The notes: generated by a model not told the origin, from the sequence alone. Positions 1 through 9,835 are shown, counted from the stretch's first letter. The stretch: 64,000 bases of DNA from CAVTWS01 sp963738445 (GCA_963738445.1 CAVTWS010000006.1:62001-126000); one strand, 5' to 3'. Program-made: numbers and translations.

Positions 1-77
1 GGCTCCTTCGCAGACGGACCACAGACGGACCAAGGCAGCCGCTGACCCACATAACCGCAGGTCAGCGCCGCCGCCCG

Positions 78-1046
78 TCAGATGTCGTAGGTCACGCCGA
101 GTTGGGTCAACGCGGCATCCATGGTCTCGGCGATGGCGACCGTGTCGACGAGGGGCATGACGGCACTCTCGGTCAGCCCCGACTCCAGCCCGCGGTGAAC
201 CTCGTCGATCTCGAACCGCATCCCTTCACCTTCCCACGAGCAGTCGATCCGCTCCGGTTGGGAGCCACCCACCAGCAGGTGGTCCGGGCAGTGCACGAAC
301 GCAGGGATGTCGATGTGCCCGTCAGTGCCCGTGATGCGACCGGTGCACGACATCGGTAGCCGGAGCGACGCCTTGGCGACGCCGAGCCGATCGTCCGGGT
401 AGGTCAAGACCGCGACCACCGACTCGTCGACCCCCGTCTCCCCCACCGAACCGGCGGCGACGACGCCCGTCGGGGCACCGAGGACCATGTGGCACAGCTG
501 CACGGGGTAGATGCCCAGGTCGAGCATGGCGCCGCCGCCCAGGGCCCGGTCGAAGTGGCGGCCCGACGGTTCGACAGCCGTCCGGAACCCGAAGTCGGCT
601 TCGACGAGCAATGGTTCACCGATCCGGCCGGCGGCGATCAGGGACCCGAGCAATGCGTAGGCAGGCAGGAATCGACTCCAGACCGCTTCCATGCAGAACA
701 CCCCCGAGCGCTGAATCCCCTCGACCATGCGTCGAGCCTGGAGCGCGTTCACGGCGAACGGCTTCTCACACAGGACGTGTTTGCCCGCCGCCGCCATGAG
801 CAAGGTGTCGGCCTCGTGCCGCGAGTGCGGGGTGGCCACGTAGACGGCATCGACGTCACCGTCGGCCGCCAGGGCATCGAGGTCGTCATACCGACGAGCC
901 ACGCCGAAACGGTCGCCGTAGGCATCGGCCCGCTCGATGGAGCGGGACGCCACGGCGACGATCTCACCGCCTTGGCACGACGCCATGGCGTCGGCGAAAC
1001 GGGTGGCGATGCCCCCCGGCCCGATGACTCCCCAGCGAACCGTCAT
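78..1046 (-). CDS. Gfo/Idh/MocA-family NAD(P)-dependent oxidoreductase
   Basis: This 322-residue protein has the family architecture. An N-terminal Rossmann fold carries GVIGPGGIA near residue 6 and the conserved EKP motif at about 94-96, and a C-terminal alpha/beta substrate domain follows. Such enzymes oxidise or reduce sugars, inositols or diols with NAD(P); the substrate cannot be read from the sequence. The start at 1046 is chosen because GAAAGG lies just upstream and the Rossmann motif begins immediately after it; the longer open frame upstream is arginine-rich noise. It is the last gene of the nine-gene rhamnose-type operon, so a role on a sugar or its oxidation product is likely. A trans-dihydrodiol dehydrogenase-like activity is an alternative. 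Confidence 0.85.
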   Translation of the reverse strand: MTVRWGVIGPGGIATRFADAMASCQGGEIVAVASRSIERADAYGDRFGVARRYDDLDALAADGDVDAVYVATPHSRHEADTLLMAAAGKHVLCEKPFAVNALQARRMVEGIQRSGVFCMEAVWSRFLPAYALLGSLIAAGRIGEPLLVEADFGFRTAVEPSGRHFDRALGGGAMLDLGIYPVQLCHMVLGAPTGVVAAGSVGETGVDESVVAVLTYPDDRLGVAKASLRLPMSCTGRITGTDGHIDIPAFVHCPDHLLVGGSQPERIDCSWEGEGMRFEIDEVHRGLESGLTESAVMPLVDTVAIAETMDAALTQLGVTYDI

Positions 1047-1107
1047 GTCCAACCTTTCACCCGAGCCGGAGGCTCGACAGCAGTCCCGAGCCGAACTCGC
1101 CCGTCGA

Positions 1108-1749
1108 TCACGTGACCGGGGCGAACGATGCCGACACCTGACCCACACCCTCGTAGATCGCCGCCACCACGGCGCCGGGCGCGACCGGGAACCAGCTGGT
1201 CGACGAGGTGGTGACGATGATGTCACCACGCCTGACCCCGCGGTGACGCCGCAGGCGGTTGACCCCGACCACGACGGGGAGGAACGGATCGTCGAACGGG
1301 TGACAGCCCACGGTCGAAATGAGTTCGCGCTCGCCCTCGGTCACCCGCAACGGGACCGTGTCGAACTCGATCTCGCGCCAGTCGTCGATGGTGTCGCCGA
1401 TCACCACGCACCCGTTGGCCAGGTGATCCGACAACGCGCCGAACAGGGCCTGCTGAGGCGTCGGTCGATCACGTCCCGGGGTCGCCTCGGCCGGCACGCT
1501 GAATCTCGACCCGATCACCTCGAACCCCACCACCGCGGTCACCGATGCGCTGATCTCCGCCACGTCATAGGGGCGACTGCGGGGCTGGAGATCACGGTCG
1601 ACGCGAAACATGATCTCGGGTTCGATCAGCCGCCCCGACGACAGTTCGGCCGGGATCACGTCACGGCTCACCAAGACGTCGTAGATCGGTGCGTGGACGG
1701 GCGGCTGCACCTGCTCGTCGCTGAGCCGGGTCGGCGGCGCGTCGACCAT
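1108..1749 (-). CDS. 2-keto-4-pentenoate hydratase / FAH-fold protein, N-terminally short
   Basis: The 213-residue product resembles the catalytic half of the 2-keto-4-pentenoate hydratase and fumarylacetoacetate hydrolase superfamily. It has the metal-ligand-type stretch IEPEIMFRV, then GFEVIGSRF, and a C-terminal GDIIVTTSSTSW segment. Usual hydratases run to about 260 residues, and the first 50-70 residues (with the KIG-type motif) are missing here. A GGAAGG ribosome site precedes the ATG at 1749, so this short start looks used. It sits 8 bp after the rhamnulokinase stop in the same operon. It may act on a 2-keto-3-deoxy acid; whether it is active without the N-terminal part is open. Confidence 0.6.
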   Translation of the reverse strand: MVDAPPTRLSDEQVQPPVHAPIYDVLVSRDVIPAELSSGRLIEPEIMFRVDRDLQPRSRPYDVAEISASVTAVVGFEVIGSRFSVPAEATPGRDRPTPQQALFGALSDHLANGCVVIGDTIDDWREIEFDTVPLRVTEGERELISTVGCHPFDDPFLPVVVGVNRLRRHRGVRRGDIIVTTSSTSWFPVAPGAVVAAIYEGVGQVSASFAPVT

Positions 1750-1757
1750 CAACCTTC

Positions 1758-3203
1758 CTACCACGCCGGTTTCGGCTCGTACCGGTGAAGCGCCGGGTCG
1801 CGGGCCAGGCTCACCCGGACGGCGTCGAGCGAGCCCGGCAGAACACCGAGCGCCTGCGCCTGGACGACCACGTTGCCGAGCGCCGTCGCTTCGGCCGGAC
1901 CGGCCACCACCGGCAGTCCGCAGGCATCGGCGGTGAGCTGGCACAACAACGAGTTGCGCGAGCCGCCGCCGACGATGTGGACGGTTCTGACGTCACGTCC
2001 GGCCAACGACGCCGCCTGGGCGACGGTTCGGGCATAGGCCCGGGCGAGCGAGTCGAAGATGCACCGGGCGATCGCTGCGGGAGCGTCGGGCGCGGCCTGT
2101 CCTCGCGAGGCGACGGCGTGCCGTATCCGGGCCGGCATGTCGCCGGGTGCGATGAAGGTCGCTTCGTCGACATCGATGGTCGGTCCCCCTCCCGGAACCG
2201 CCGAGGCTTCGGCGACGAGCTGTTCGTAGTCTCGGTGGGTCCCGCCGCCGCTCCAGACCCGCAGGCACTCCTCCAGCAACCACAACCCGCCCACGTTGCG
2301 AAGGAATCGGGTGCGACCCCCGACGCCGAGCTCGTTGGTGAAGTTCGCGGCGCGGCTCTCCCGGGTCACCACCGGCGAATCCAGCTCAAGACCGACGAGC
2401 GACCACGTCCCGCTGGAGATGAACGCGAACTCCGACGACGTCGCCGGGACTGCGGCGACCGCAGACGCCGTGTCGTGGGAACCCACGGTGGTGACCGCCA
2501 GCCTCGCCGGGAGTCCGAGTCGAGCGGCCACATCCGGCCGCAGCTCCCCGCGCCTCGCTCCCGGGGCCTCGAGCGGAGGGAACAACGCGGGAGGGAGGCC
2601 GAGCCGGTCGAGCAACGGGCGCGACCAGGCGCGGGTCCTCACATCCAGCAGACCGGTCGTCGACGCGTTGGTCAGCTCGGTCCGCGCCACTCCGGTCAGC
2701 CGGTGGGCCACCAGGTCCGGAAGCAGCAGAGCGTGGGCGGCCCGGGCGAGAACAGGTTGCCGGCCTTCCGCGACGAGTTGGTAGATCGTCGTGAAGGGCA
2801 GGAACTGCACGCCGTTGATGTCGTAGAGCTCCTCCGGGGAGACCCAGCCGTGCACGGTGTCCACCACGCCGTCGGTGCGAGGGTCCCGGTAGGCGATCGG
2901 GTCGGCCAGGAGCGAACCGTCGTCGCCGATCAAGCCGTAGTCCACGCCCCACGTGTCGATGCCGATCGACTCCACCTGCGGATACTCGCGCCCCAGCCGG
3001 GCGAGGCCGTCGAGCACCTCGGCGTGCAGCTCCTCGAAGGGCCATCTCAGGTGTCCGTCGCGTTCGACCAGCTGGTTCGGGAACCGGTGGATCTCCACGA
3101 GCTCAACGCTGGCGCGACCCGTTGGGTCCCCCTCGATGAGGCCGGCGACGACCCGGCCGCTCGACGCGCCGAGGTCGACGGCTGCGACGACACGGGGGGC
3201 CAT
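1758..3203 (-). CDS. rhaB: rhamnulokinase (FGGY family)
   Basis: The 481-residue FGGY sugar kinase should phosphorylate L-rhamnulose to rhamnulose 1-phosphate with ATP. The N-terminal phosphate-binding motif DLGASSGRVV is at residues 10-19. IDTWGVDYGLI, a rhamnulokinase hallmark around the sugar site, is near residue 82. The second-domain motifs GSHDTASAVAA, SSGTWSLVG and GGGSRN are in order. Length matches RhaB of other bacteria. The gene starts 5 bp after the stop of the aldolase gene and lies in the same operon as rhamnose isomerase, which supports the assignment over xylulose or glycerol kinase. Confidence 0.93.
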   Translation of the reverse strand: MAPRVVAAVDLGASSGRVVAGLIEGDPTGRASVELVEIHRFPNQLVERDGHLRWPFEELHAEVLDGLARLGREYPQVESIGIDTWGVDYGLIGDDGSLLADPIAYRDPRTDGVVDTVHGWVSPEELYDINGVQFLPFTTIYQLVAEGRQPVLARAAHALLLPDLVAHRLTGVARTELTNASTTGLLDVRTRAWSRPLLDRLGLPPALFPPLEAPGARRGELRPDVAARLGLPARLAVTTVGSHDTASAVAAVPATSSEFAFISSGTWSLVGLELDSPVVTRESRAANFTNELGVGGRTRFLRNVGGLWLLEECLRVWSGGGTHRDYEQLVAEASAVPGGGPTIDVDEATFIAPGDMPARIRHAVASRGQAAPDAPAAIARCIFDSLARAYARTVAQAASLAGRDVRTVHIVGGGSRNSLLCQLTADACGLPVVAGPAEATALGNVVVQAQALGVLPGSLDAVRVSLARDPALHRYEPKPAW

Positions 3204-3208
3204 CGGCG

Positions 3209-5245
3209 TTACCGCAGGAACGCCGCGGCGACGCCGCCGTCGACCGGCACGAGCAGACCAGTGGTGTGTGAGAACTCGGCTGACGTGATGGCCGCCACCG
3301 CCGCCGCGACATGAGCGGGCAGGACCTCACGTTTGAGCAGGGTGCGCTGGGCGTAGTACACCCCGAGCTCCTCCTCGGGCACTCCGTAGACCGCGGCACG
3401 CTCGCGCGCCCCACCCGTTGGCGAAGATGGAGCTGCCTTGCACCACCCCGTCTGGGTTGATGCCGTTGACGCGGATTCCGAACTCGCCGAGCTCGGCGGC
3501 CAGGAGCCGGACTTGATGGGCCTGGTCCGCCTTCGCCGCGCTGTAGGCGATGTTGCTCGGACCCGCGAACACGGCGTTCTTCGACGCGATGTAGACGATG
3601 TCGCCCCCCATCGCCTGCGGGATCATCGCCCGGGCGGCCGCCTGGGCGACGAGGAAGCTTCCCTTGGCCATGACCCGGTGCTGCACATCCCAGTCCTGCT
3701 CGGTCGTGTCGAGGAGGGACGTGGAGATCGACAGGCCGGCGTTGCACACCACCAGGTCGATTCCGCCGAATGCCAGCATCGCCTCGTCGACGGCGCGGAC
3801 CACCGCTGGGGAATCGGTCACGTCGATGGGTACGGCCACGGCGACATCGGTCGTGCCGAGATCCGCGGCGACCTCGGCGGCCTTGCCCTCGTCGAGGTCG
3901 GCGACGACGACGCACGCGCCCTCGGCCGCCAGTTGAGTGGCGATCGCCCGGCCGATTCCGCTCGCCGCGCCGGTGACGAAGGCGATGCGCCCGGCGTGGC
4001 GGCGGGGTTTCGGCAGACGCTGGAGCTTGGCTTCCTCGAGCGCCCAGTACTCGATGCGGAACTTCTCCGACTCCGGGATCGGGGCGTAGGTCGAGATGGC
4101 CTCCGACCCTCGCATCACGTTGATGGCGTTGACGTAGAATTCGCCCGCCACCCTCGCCGCGTGTTTGTCGCGGCCGTAGGAGAACATGCCGACGCCGGGC
4201 ACGAGGATGATGGCGGGATCGGCGCCGCGCATCGCCGGTGAGTCCGCGTCGGCGTGGCGCTCGTAGTAGGCCTGATAGTCCGCGCGGTACTCCGCGTGGC
4301 GCGCCGTCAACCGCTCGACCACGTCGTCGATCGGCATCGACGGGTCGACGTCGATGACCAGCGGCTTGACCTTGGTCCGAAGGAAGTGGTCGGGGCACGA
4401 CGTCCCGAGCTCGGCCAGGGCCGGCATCTTCGAGGAGGCCAGGAACTCGAGCACCTCCGGGCCGTCGTTGAAGTGGCCCACCATGGCGTGGTCGTGGGAG
4501 GCGACGGCCCGCAGGTAGGGCGCCAACACGGCGGCGCGCTCCCGGCGTGCGGGCCCGGCGAGCGGTTCCCAGGCCGGCACCCGGGGGCCGAACGGTTCGG
4601 GCGCACCACGGTCGGCGATGAATGACTCGGCGGAAGCGATGATCCACCGGGAGTTGGCCTCGGCCTCGTCGCTGGTCGCTCCCCATGCGGTGATCCCATG
4701 TCCTCCGAGGATCACACCCACGGCGTCCGGGTGGTCGGCCCGCACCCGGGCGATGTCGAGCCCCAGCTGGAACCCCGGGCGGCGCCACGGTACCCAGACC
4801 ACCTTGTCGCCGTAGATCTCCTTGGTCAGCTGCTCGCCGTCAGCCGCGGCGGCGATGGCGATGCCGCTGTCGGGGTGGAGGTGGTCGATGTGGAGGGCGT
4901 CGACGAGTCCGTGCATGGCGGTGTCGATCGACGGGACCGCGCCCCTTTGCCGTGCAGGCAGAAGTCGAACACGGCCACCATCTCGTCTTCTCGGTCTTCG
5001 CCCGGGTAGACGTCGACGAGGGCTCGGAGCCGGTCGAGTCGCAACACGGCCAACCCCGTCTCGGCCAGGGTGCCCAGGTCGCCGCCCGAGCCCTTCACCC
5101 ACATGAGCTCGATGTCGGCCCCGGTGACCGGGTCCTGATCGACCCCCTTGGCCGACGTGTTGCCGCCGGCGAAGTTGGTGGTGCGCCGGTCGGCTCCGAG
5201 CCGGTGCGACCGAGCCAGCAGTTCCTCGACGGCGGGATGGCTCAT
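3209..5245 (-). CDS. rhaE: bifunctional rhamnulose-1-phosphate aldolase / lactaldehyde dehydrogenase, two frameshifts
   Basis: The roughly 680-residue fusion has an N-terminal class II aldolase domain (FAGGNTSAKG at about 24-33, then zinc-ligand regions) and a C-terminal short-chain dehydrogenase domain (VTGAASGIG). Together they split rhamnulose 1-phosphate to dihydroxyacetone phosphate and L-lactaldehyde and oxidise the latter. Protein homology changes reading frame near 4942, after CLHGKGA, and again near 3405, within the GCGCGC tract after NGWGA. On each side the expected family sequence resumes at once, ending VAAAFLR. One missing and one extra base explain this. I favour consensus error over decay, since no nonsense codon is seen. 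The start overlaps the stop of the isomerase gene (ATGA). Confidence 0.85.
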
Positions 5246-6408
5246 GCGCCCCACCCTGCCTGGTCGCCACCGATCCGCTCGCGTGCGATGCGCTCGCCGT
5301 AGCCGCTGGCGAGGTAGGCCGCCATCGGGTCCGGCGGCAGTCCCCGGGCAGCGCGCCACTCGGCCAGGGGCGGACGGACATCGGTGCTGAAGGCATCCAT
5401 GATGATCCCGTGCGCGGCCAGCACGTCACCGGCGTGCTCCGCCTCGCGCAGCGCGGCCCGATCGACGAGCAGGGCTCGTGCGGTCATCTCCTGCACGTTG
5501 AGCACCGAGCGGATCTGGCCCGGGATCTTGGGCTCGATGTTGTGGCACTGGTCGAGCATGAAGCAGATGTCGCTCCCGGGCTCGAACCCACCGCCCCGCA
5601 CCACCTCGTAGAGGATCCGGAAGAGCTGGAACGGATCGGCTGCGCCGACGATCAGGTCGTCGTCGCCATAGAAGCGTGAGTTGAAGTCGAACGCCCCCAG
5701 CCGGCCCAGCCGAAGCAGCTGGGCGACGATGAACTCGATGTTGGTCCCGGGAGCGTGGTGGCCGGTGTCGAGGCACACCGTGGCCCGCTCGCCGAGGGCG
5801 ACGCAGTGGGCGTAGGCCGTGCCCCAGTCCGGGACGTCGGTGGCATAGAACGCCGGCTCGTAGAACTTGTACTCGAGCACGAGACGTTGATCCGACCCGA
5901 GCGCGGCATAGACCTGGGCCAACGAATCGGCGAGGCGGTCCTGGCGGTCCCGAAGGTCGCCCTGGCCCGGATAGTTGAGCCCGTCAGGGAGCCACACCTT
6001 CAGGTCGCGGCCACCGGTCTCGCCCATGATGTCGATGCAGTCGTGCATGTGGGCGACGGCCTTGGCCCGCACCCGCTCGTCGTGGTGGCACAGGCTGCCG
6101 AACTTGTAGTCGTCGTCCTGGAAGGTGTTGGTGTTGATCGTGCCGAGACGTAGACCGACATCGGTGGCGAACCGCCGCAGCTTGTCGAAGTCGTCCACCC
6201 GATCCCACGGGATGTGGAGCGCGACCGATGGTGCCAAACCGGTGAACCGGTGCACCTCGGCGGCGTCGGCGAGCTTCTCGAAGGGATCGCGTGGCACACC
6301 GGCCTGGGCGAACACCTTGAAGCGGGTACCCGAGTTCCCGTAGGCCCAGGAGGGCACCTCGATCGCCTGGCGTTCGAGGACATCGGTGATCTCCGCGAAG
6401 TTCGTCAT
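5242..6408 (-). CDS. rhaI: L-rhamnose isomerase, RhaI type
   Basis: The 388-residue TIM-barrel isomerase converts L-rhamnose to L-rhamnulose. It belongs to the RhaI type found with bifunctional RhaE, rather than the longer E. coli RhaA type. Features include WAYGNSGTRF near residue 22, the metal-binding region VLEYKFYEPAFY, CLDTGHHAPGTN, and FDFNSRFYGDDDL. A strong GGGAGGG ribosome site precedes the ATG. The 3' end overlaps the aldolase start by four bases, indicating translational coupling. It is the first dedicated rhamnose gene in the operon, with the SDR 24 bp upstream. Confidence 0.93.
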   Translation of the reverse strand: MTNFAEITDVLERQAIEVPSWAYGNSGTRFKVFAQAGVPRDPFEKLADAAEVHRFTGLAPSVALHIPWDRVDDFDKLRRFATDVGLRLGTINTNTFQDDDYKFGSLCHHDERVRAKAVAHMHDCIDIMGETGGRDLKVWLPDGLNYPGQGDLRDRQDRLADSLAQVYAALGSDQRLVLEYKFYEPAFYATDVPDWGTAYAHCVALGERATVCLDTGHHAPGTNIEFIVAQLLRLGRLGAFDFNSRFYGDDDLIVGAADPFQLFRILYEVVRGGGFEPGSDICFMLDQCHNIEPKIPGQIRSVLNVQEMTARALLVDRAALREAEHAGDVLAAHGIIMDAFSTDVRPPLAEWRAARGLPPDPMAAYLASGYGERIARERIGGDQAGWGA

Positions 6409-6432
6409 GGGGCCCTCCCCCTTCGTGGGCGA

Positions 6433-7200
6433 CTACTTGTGCATGCCACCCGAGACCGAGATGTCGTCGCCGGTGACGAACGATGATGCATCCGATGCCA
6501 GGTACAGCACCGGGCCGACGATCTCGGACGGATCGGCGATGCGCTTCTGGAGGGTACCGCCGGCCACCAGATCGAAGAACCCGGGTGAGGTCTTCGCGGC
6601 GCCTTCCAGCATCTCGGACATGAACGGTCCGGGCGAGAGCATGTTGACCCGCACGTTCCATGAGGCGAACTCCATCGCCATGCTCTTGGTCAGGTTCAGC
6701 AAGCCGGCCTTCGAGGACCCGTAGGCGCAGACGTTGGTACCGCCCGAGTAGGCGGCCATCGTGCCGATGTTGATGATCGAGCCTCCGCCACCGTCGCGCA
6801 TGACCGGGGCGATCAACTGAGACGTCCGCAACGGTCCCTCCAGATTCACCGAGAACACCTTGCGCCAGAGGTCGAGCGTCATCTCGGAGGGCGCGACGCG
6901 CACCGGGTTGATTCCGGCGTTGTTGACGAGGATGTCGATGCGGCCGAACCGGCTCACCACGCGGTCCACGAAGCCGGGGACACCGTCCCACTCACCGACG
7001 TGGCACGCCATCCCGACGGCCTCCGCACCTGTCGCCGCGGCAACCTCGGCCGCCACCTCATCGCACAGCTCCTGCTTTCGGCTGCTGACGACCACGTTCG
7101 CTCCGGCGCGAGCGAGACCTTCCACCATGGCGCGGCCGATTCCTTTGGTCGAGCCGGTCACGATCGCGACCTTCCCGTTCAGATCGAACAGTCCGCTCAT
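6433..7200 (-). CDS. short-chain dehydrogenase/reductase
   Basis: The 255-residue classical SDR has the cofactor motif TGSTKGIG near residue 15, NNAG, and the catalytic YGSSK pair. It ends with the common TGDDISVSGG segment. In a rhamnose operon it could be an L-rhamnose or L-fucose 1-dehydrogenase or act on a diol, but the isomerase route here does not need one. The start codon overlaps the stop of the NTF2-like gene (TGATG). The true substrate is not evident. Confidence 0.88.
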   Translation of the reverse strand: MSGLFDLNGKVAIVTGSTKGIGRAMVEGLARAGANVVVSSRKQELCDEVAAEVAAATGAEAVGMACHVGEWDGVPGFVDRVVSRFGRIDILVNNAGINPVRVAPSEMTLDLWRKVFSVNLEGPLRTSQLIAPVMRDGGGGSIINIGTMAAYSGGTNVCAYGSSKAGLLNLTKSMAMEFASWNVRVNMLSPGPFMSEMLEGAAKTSPGFFDLVAGGTLQKRIADPSEIVGPVLYLASDASSFVTGDDISVSGGMHK

Positions 7201-7697
7201 CACATGCCCTCTGTCGCTCGATCTCGATCCAGGCGACCCGATACCTCGGGAACGTCCTGGAACGCCGTCGACTCGATCGAATCCAACACGACGTCTTTGG
7301 CCTTCAGCTGGTAGCCGTTGTCGGTGCGACGCAACGTCCAGTGGACGATGCCGCTCGACAACGCGCTGGGCTTGCGGTCCACGATCTGGGTGACGAACAG
7401 GTAGGAGTCGAGGTCGATCTCGTCGCCTCGCTCGGCCACCACGTGGACGTTCGCCGCGTGGTGACGGAGCGGATACGGGCTGTGACGCCGATGCTCCCTG
7501 GTCCACGCCATGACCGCCTCGGGTCCACGGTTGTCCGCCGCGATGAAGGCCTCGTGCGGGTGACGGCCCGTTTCCGTGCGTGACCGCAGGTGGCAGTCGG
7601 GCGCGAGCAGGCCGGACAGCCGATCGAGGTGCCCCTCGTCGTAGTTGAACCACCAACGGCTGACGAACTCGTGGGCGGCGACGTGGTCATGGGTCAT
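7200..7697 (-). CDS. SnoaL/NTF2-like protein
   Basis: The 165-residue protein has the cone-shaped NTF2-like fold signature of SnoaL and ring-hydroxylating dioxygenase beta subunits: an N-terminal helix with FVSRWWFNYDEG, then LAPDCHLRSRTE, and a beta-rich C-terminal half. The family includes polyketide cyclases, ketosteroid isomerases and subunits of oxygenases. It lies between an SDR and a possible dioxygenase in the operon and is translationally coupled to the SDR. It could be an isomerase or accessory subunit; no catalytic residue can be assigned with confidence. Confidence 0.7.
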   Translation of the reverse strand: MTHDHVAAHEFVSRWWFNYDEGHLDRLSGLLAPDCHLRSRTETGRHPHEAFIAADNRGPEAVMAWTREHRRHSPYPLRHHAANVHVVAERGDEIDLDSYLFVTQIVDRKPSALSSGIVHWTLRRTDNGYQLKAKDVVLDSIESTAFQDVPEVSGRLDRDRATEGM

Positions 7698-7730
7698 CGG
7701 GTTGTCTCTCGTTCGTGGAGAAGCCGCCGG

Positions 7731-8798
7731 TCAGGACGAATGGCGCACACCGGGCGCGCGCTCGATCCAGTCCTGCGTGGGGGCGATCGTGTACGTGCTG
7801 GTGAGCGCGGCGATGAACGCGGCGTCGTGGAGCGGATCGCTCGGTTCGTCGACGGTGACTCCGCGGGCCCGCATGTCGGACAGCAGCGTGTCGACCACCC
7901 GCTCGTGGGTGAGGTCGTCGGTGTGGTCCATGACGATCTTCGCCTCGTGCCGGTCCTGGTAGACCTCGGCGTTCCAGTGCACGAGGAATCGGACGTTGTC
8001 CGGGTCGTAGGCGCGGACGAGTTGATCGTCGGTGGTGATCGCCCAGTCGTCGGACTGGGCGCGATAGCCGAACCGGGACCGGTGGGCGAGGCCGGGTGTC
8101 GCCCGCTCGTCGGGACGACCGATCGGGTCGCCACGGTGGAACATCATCTCGTTCTGCACGAGCACACCCTTGTTCCACATCGGGTGCTCGATCCGTTGAG
8201 GAGGCCCGAGAGGCCCGTCCGGCCAGTAGGTGAACGTCCCCTGTTCACCCCGCCAGAACCACGTGACGATCTGGGCCATCTTCACGATGTAGTCCTGGAA
8301 CAGACCAGATTTGCCCATGACGTTCTGCAACCACACCGGCGTGTTCTCGATGCGCACCCCCCGGAACGTCACCGCATCGAGATGGGGGCTCAGCCCGCTG
8401 TTGTGGGGGCCGCCGATGTTGAAGAGCATCATCGTCGGCTTGGCGTACTCCGCGCGCCAGTAGTCCTTGGCCAGCTCGACGAAAGCCGCGTTGTAGAAGC
8501 AGTCGTGGATCTCGGGGTAGTAGACGCAGGAGTTCTCGGCCAGGAACCCTCGGAAATTGGCGGTGGCGATCGAGTCGAGGGTCAGACCGTGGTTCTCCGG
8601 GACGACACCGGACGTGGTGGCGATGAGCTCCTCGACGGACTGGAAGTGGTGGGCCGTGATGGTGGGCCAGGGGCCATGCTGCTTGACGACTCCGAGGAGC
8701 CGTTCGTACTGGTCGTCGGAGTACACCGACTCCACGACACGAGGTCGGGCGACGGGTCGGAGCACCGCCGCCAGAGCTTCATCCACCGTGGTCGTCAT
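7731..8798 (-). CDS. possible Fe(II)-dependent oxygenase (phytanoyl-CoA dioxygenase-like), uncertain
   Basis: The 355-residue product is not firmly recognised. It contains an HLDAVTF segment resembling the H-x-D iron motif, a later FHRGDP histidine, and HRSRFGY, whose arginine could bind 2-oxoglutarate. The spacing would suit a cupin-fold dioxygenase. It is acidic and soluble, with no signal peptide. The start at 8798 follows a perfect AGGAGG site. It sits 25 bp after an SDR and 33 bp before the NTF2-like gene. A simple uncharacterised protein remains possible. Confidence 0.45.
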   Translation of the reverse strand: MTTTVDEALAAVLRPVARPRVVESVYSDDQYERLLGVVKQHGPWPTITAHHFQSVEELIATTSGVVPENHGLTLDSIATANFRGFLAENSCVYYPEIHDCFYNAAFVELAKDYWRAEYAKPTMMLFNIGGPHNSGLSPHLDAVTFRGVRIENTPVWLQNVMGKSGLFQDYIVKMAQIVTWFWRGEQGTFTYWPDGPLGPPQRIEHPMWNKGVLVQNEMMFHRGDPIGRPDERATPGLAHRSRFGYRAQSDDWAITTDDQLVRAYDPDNVRFLVHWNAEVYQDRHEAKIVMDHTDDLTHERVVDTLLSDMRARGVTVDEPSDPLHDAAFIAALTSTYTIAPTQDWIERAPGVRHSS

Positions 8799-8823
8799 CA
8801 GGTTCCTCCTGGCATCACCGGGA

Positions 8824-9738
8824 TCAGGGTCGGGGGCTGTGCACCCGGCCGAACGAAAACGCATCGGGCCAGCCGCGCTCGCCGAGGTTGGCCTCCTGGC
8901 GGGCGATCACGGCCGGGAGGTCTCCGGGCTGCCACCCGTGCACGTGCGCACCACCGTGCAGATCCCACACCGGGCGATCGAGCTCCACGAGCAGTTGCAA
9001 GCTGAAGGCGATCCGGCCGGTCAGAACATCGGGGTCACCCGTGAGCAGGGCCAACGCCGCCTCGGCCATGGTTTCCAGGGGTTCGAACATGACGTCGTCG
9101 ATCCAGCCTGCGGCGACGAGGGAGGGCGTGGCGATGGCCGCCTGCGGGGTCAGCCCGTTGACCGAGATGCCCTGACCCTCGCACTCGCTCGCCGCGCTGA
9201 CGGTGAGCCGGTTCAGCGCTGCTTTGGCCGCGCCGTAGACGAACCCGGCCTTGGCCGGTTTGTTGGTCGGGAACGGTGGTCCCGGCGGGAGCTCGGCGGC
9301 GAAGGTCGTCAGGTTGAGGATCGACCCGGTGCCCCGGGACCGCATCCCACCGATGACGCCACTCATCAGCTCCCACGGCGCCCACAGGTTGACCTGAAGG
9401 CTGCGTTCGAGCTGCGTCGGGGTGACGTCCTCGAAGGGGTGGTAGCCGTTCACGGCAGCGTTGTTGACGAGGAGATCGATCGGGCCGAGCCCATGTTCGG
9501 TGCGAGCCACGAGGTCCTTGCGGCCTCCGTCAGGATCGGACAGGTCGCAGGGCAGCACGAGGCAGCGGCCACCGTTCGCCTCGATTCGGTCGCGGGTCGC
9601 CTCCAGCCCTTCGACGGTTCGCGCCGTGATGGCGACGGCGGCGCCCTCGGCGGCCAGTCGGATGGCGATGGCGGTGCCGGTTCCCCCCTGGCTGGCGCCT
9701 GTCACGAGCGCCACCTTGCCGTCGCATCTGCGGGCCAT
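8824..9738 (-). CDS. short-chain dehydrogenase/reductase
   Basis: The 304-residue SDR is the first gene of the operon. It has a cofactor motif TGASQGGTG, a slightly extended variant of the usual TGxxxGxG, then NNAAVNGYHPF and the catalytic YGAAK. A C-terminal extension of about 40 residues beyond the normal SDR core ends in an arginine-proline tail. GGAAGGAG precedes the ATG. It faces the TetR gene across a 130-bp gap that holds the operator, so it is the likely direct target of that repressor. Confidence 0.85.
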   Translation of the reverse strand: MARRCDGKVALVTGASQGGTGTAIAIRLAAEGAAVAITARTVEGLEATRDRIEANGGRCLVLPCDLSDPDGGRKDLVARTEHGLGPIDLLVNNAAVNGYHPFEDVTPTQLERSLQVNLWAPWELMSGVIGGMRSRGTGSILNLTTFAAELPPGPPFPTNKPAKAGFVYGAAKAALNRLTVSAASECEGQGISVNGLTPQAAIATPSLVAAGWIDDVMFEPLETMAEAALALLTGDPDVLTGRIAFSLQLLVELDRPVWDLHGGAHVHGWQPGDLPAVIARQEANLGERGWPDAFSFGRVHSPRP

Positions 9739-9818
9739 GCGTCTCCTTCCGAGGGTTCGTGCCGGCCGTTGCCGGCCGTTTGCCGCTCGCCGCCCCTCGT
9801 TGTCGGGTCCGGCGCGAA

Positions 9819-9835
9819 CTAGAACACTGTTGTAG
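9819..9835. promoter_or_regulatory. TetR-type operator
   Basis: CTAGAACACTGTTGTAG is an imperfect 17-bp palindrome with one centre base and one mismatched pair, resembling the CTAGAAC-centred operators of many actinobacterial TetR regulators. It lies between the divergent SDR operon and the TetR gene, so it can control both. Confidence 0.65.
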
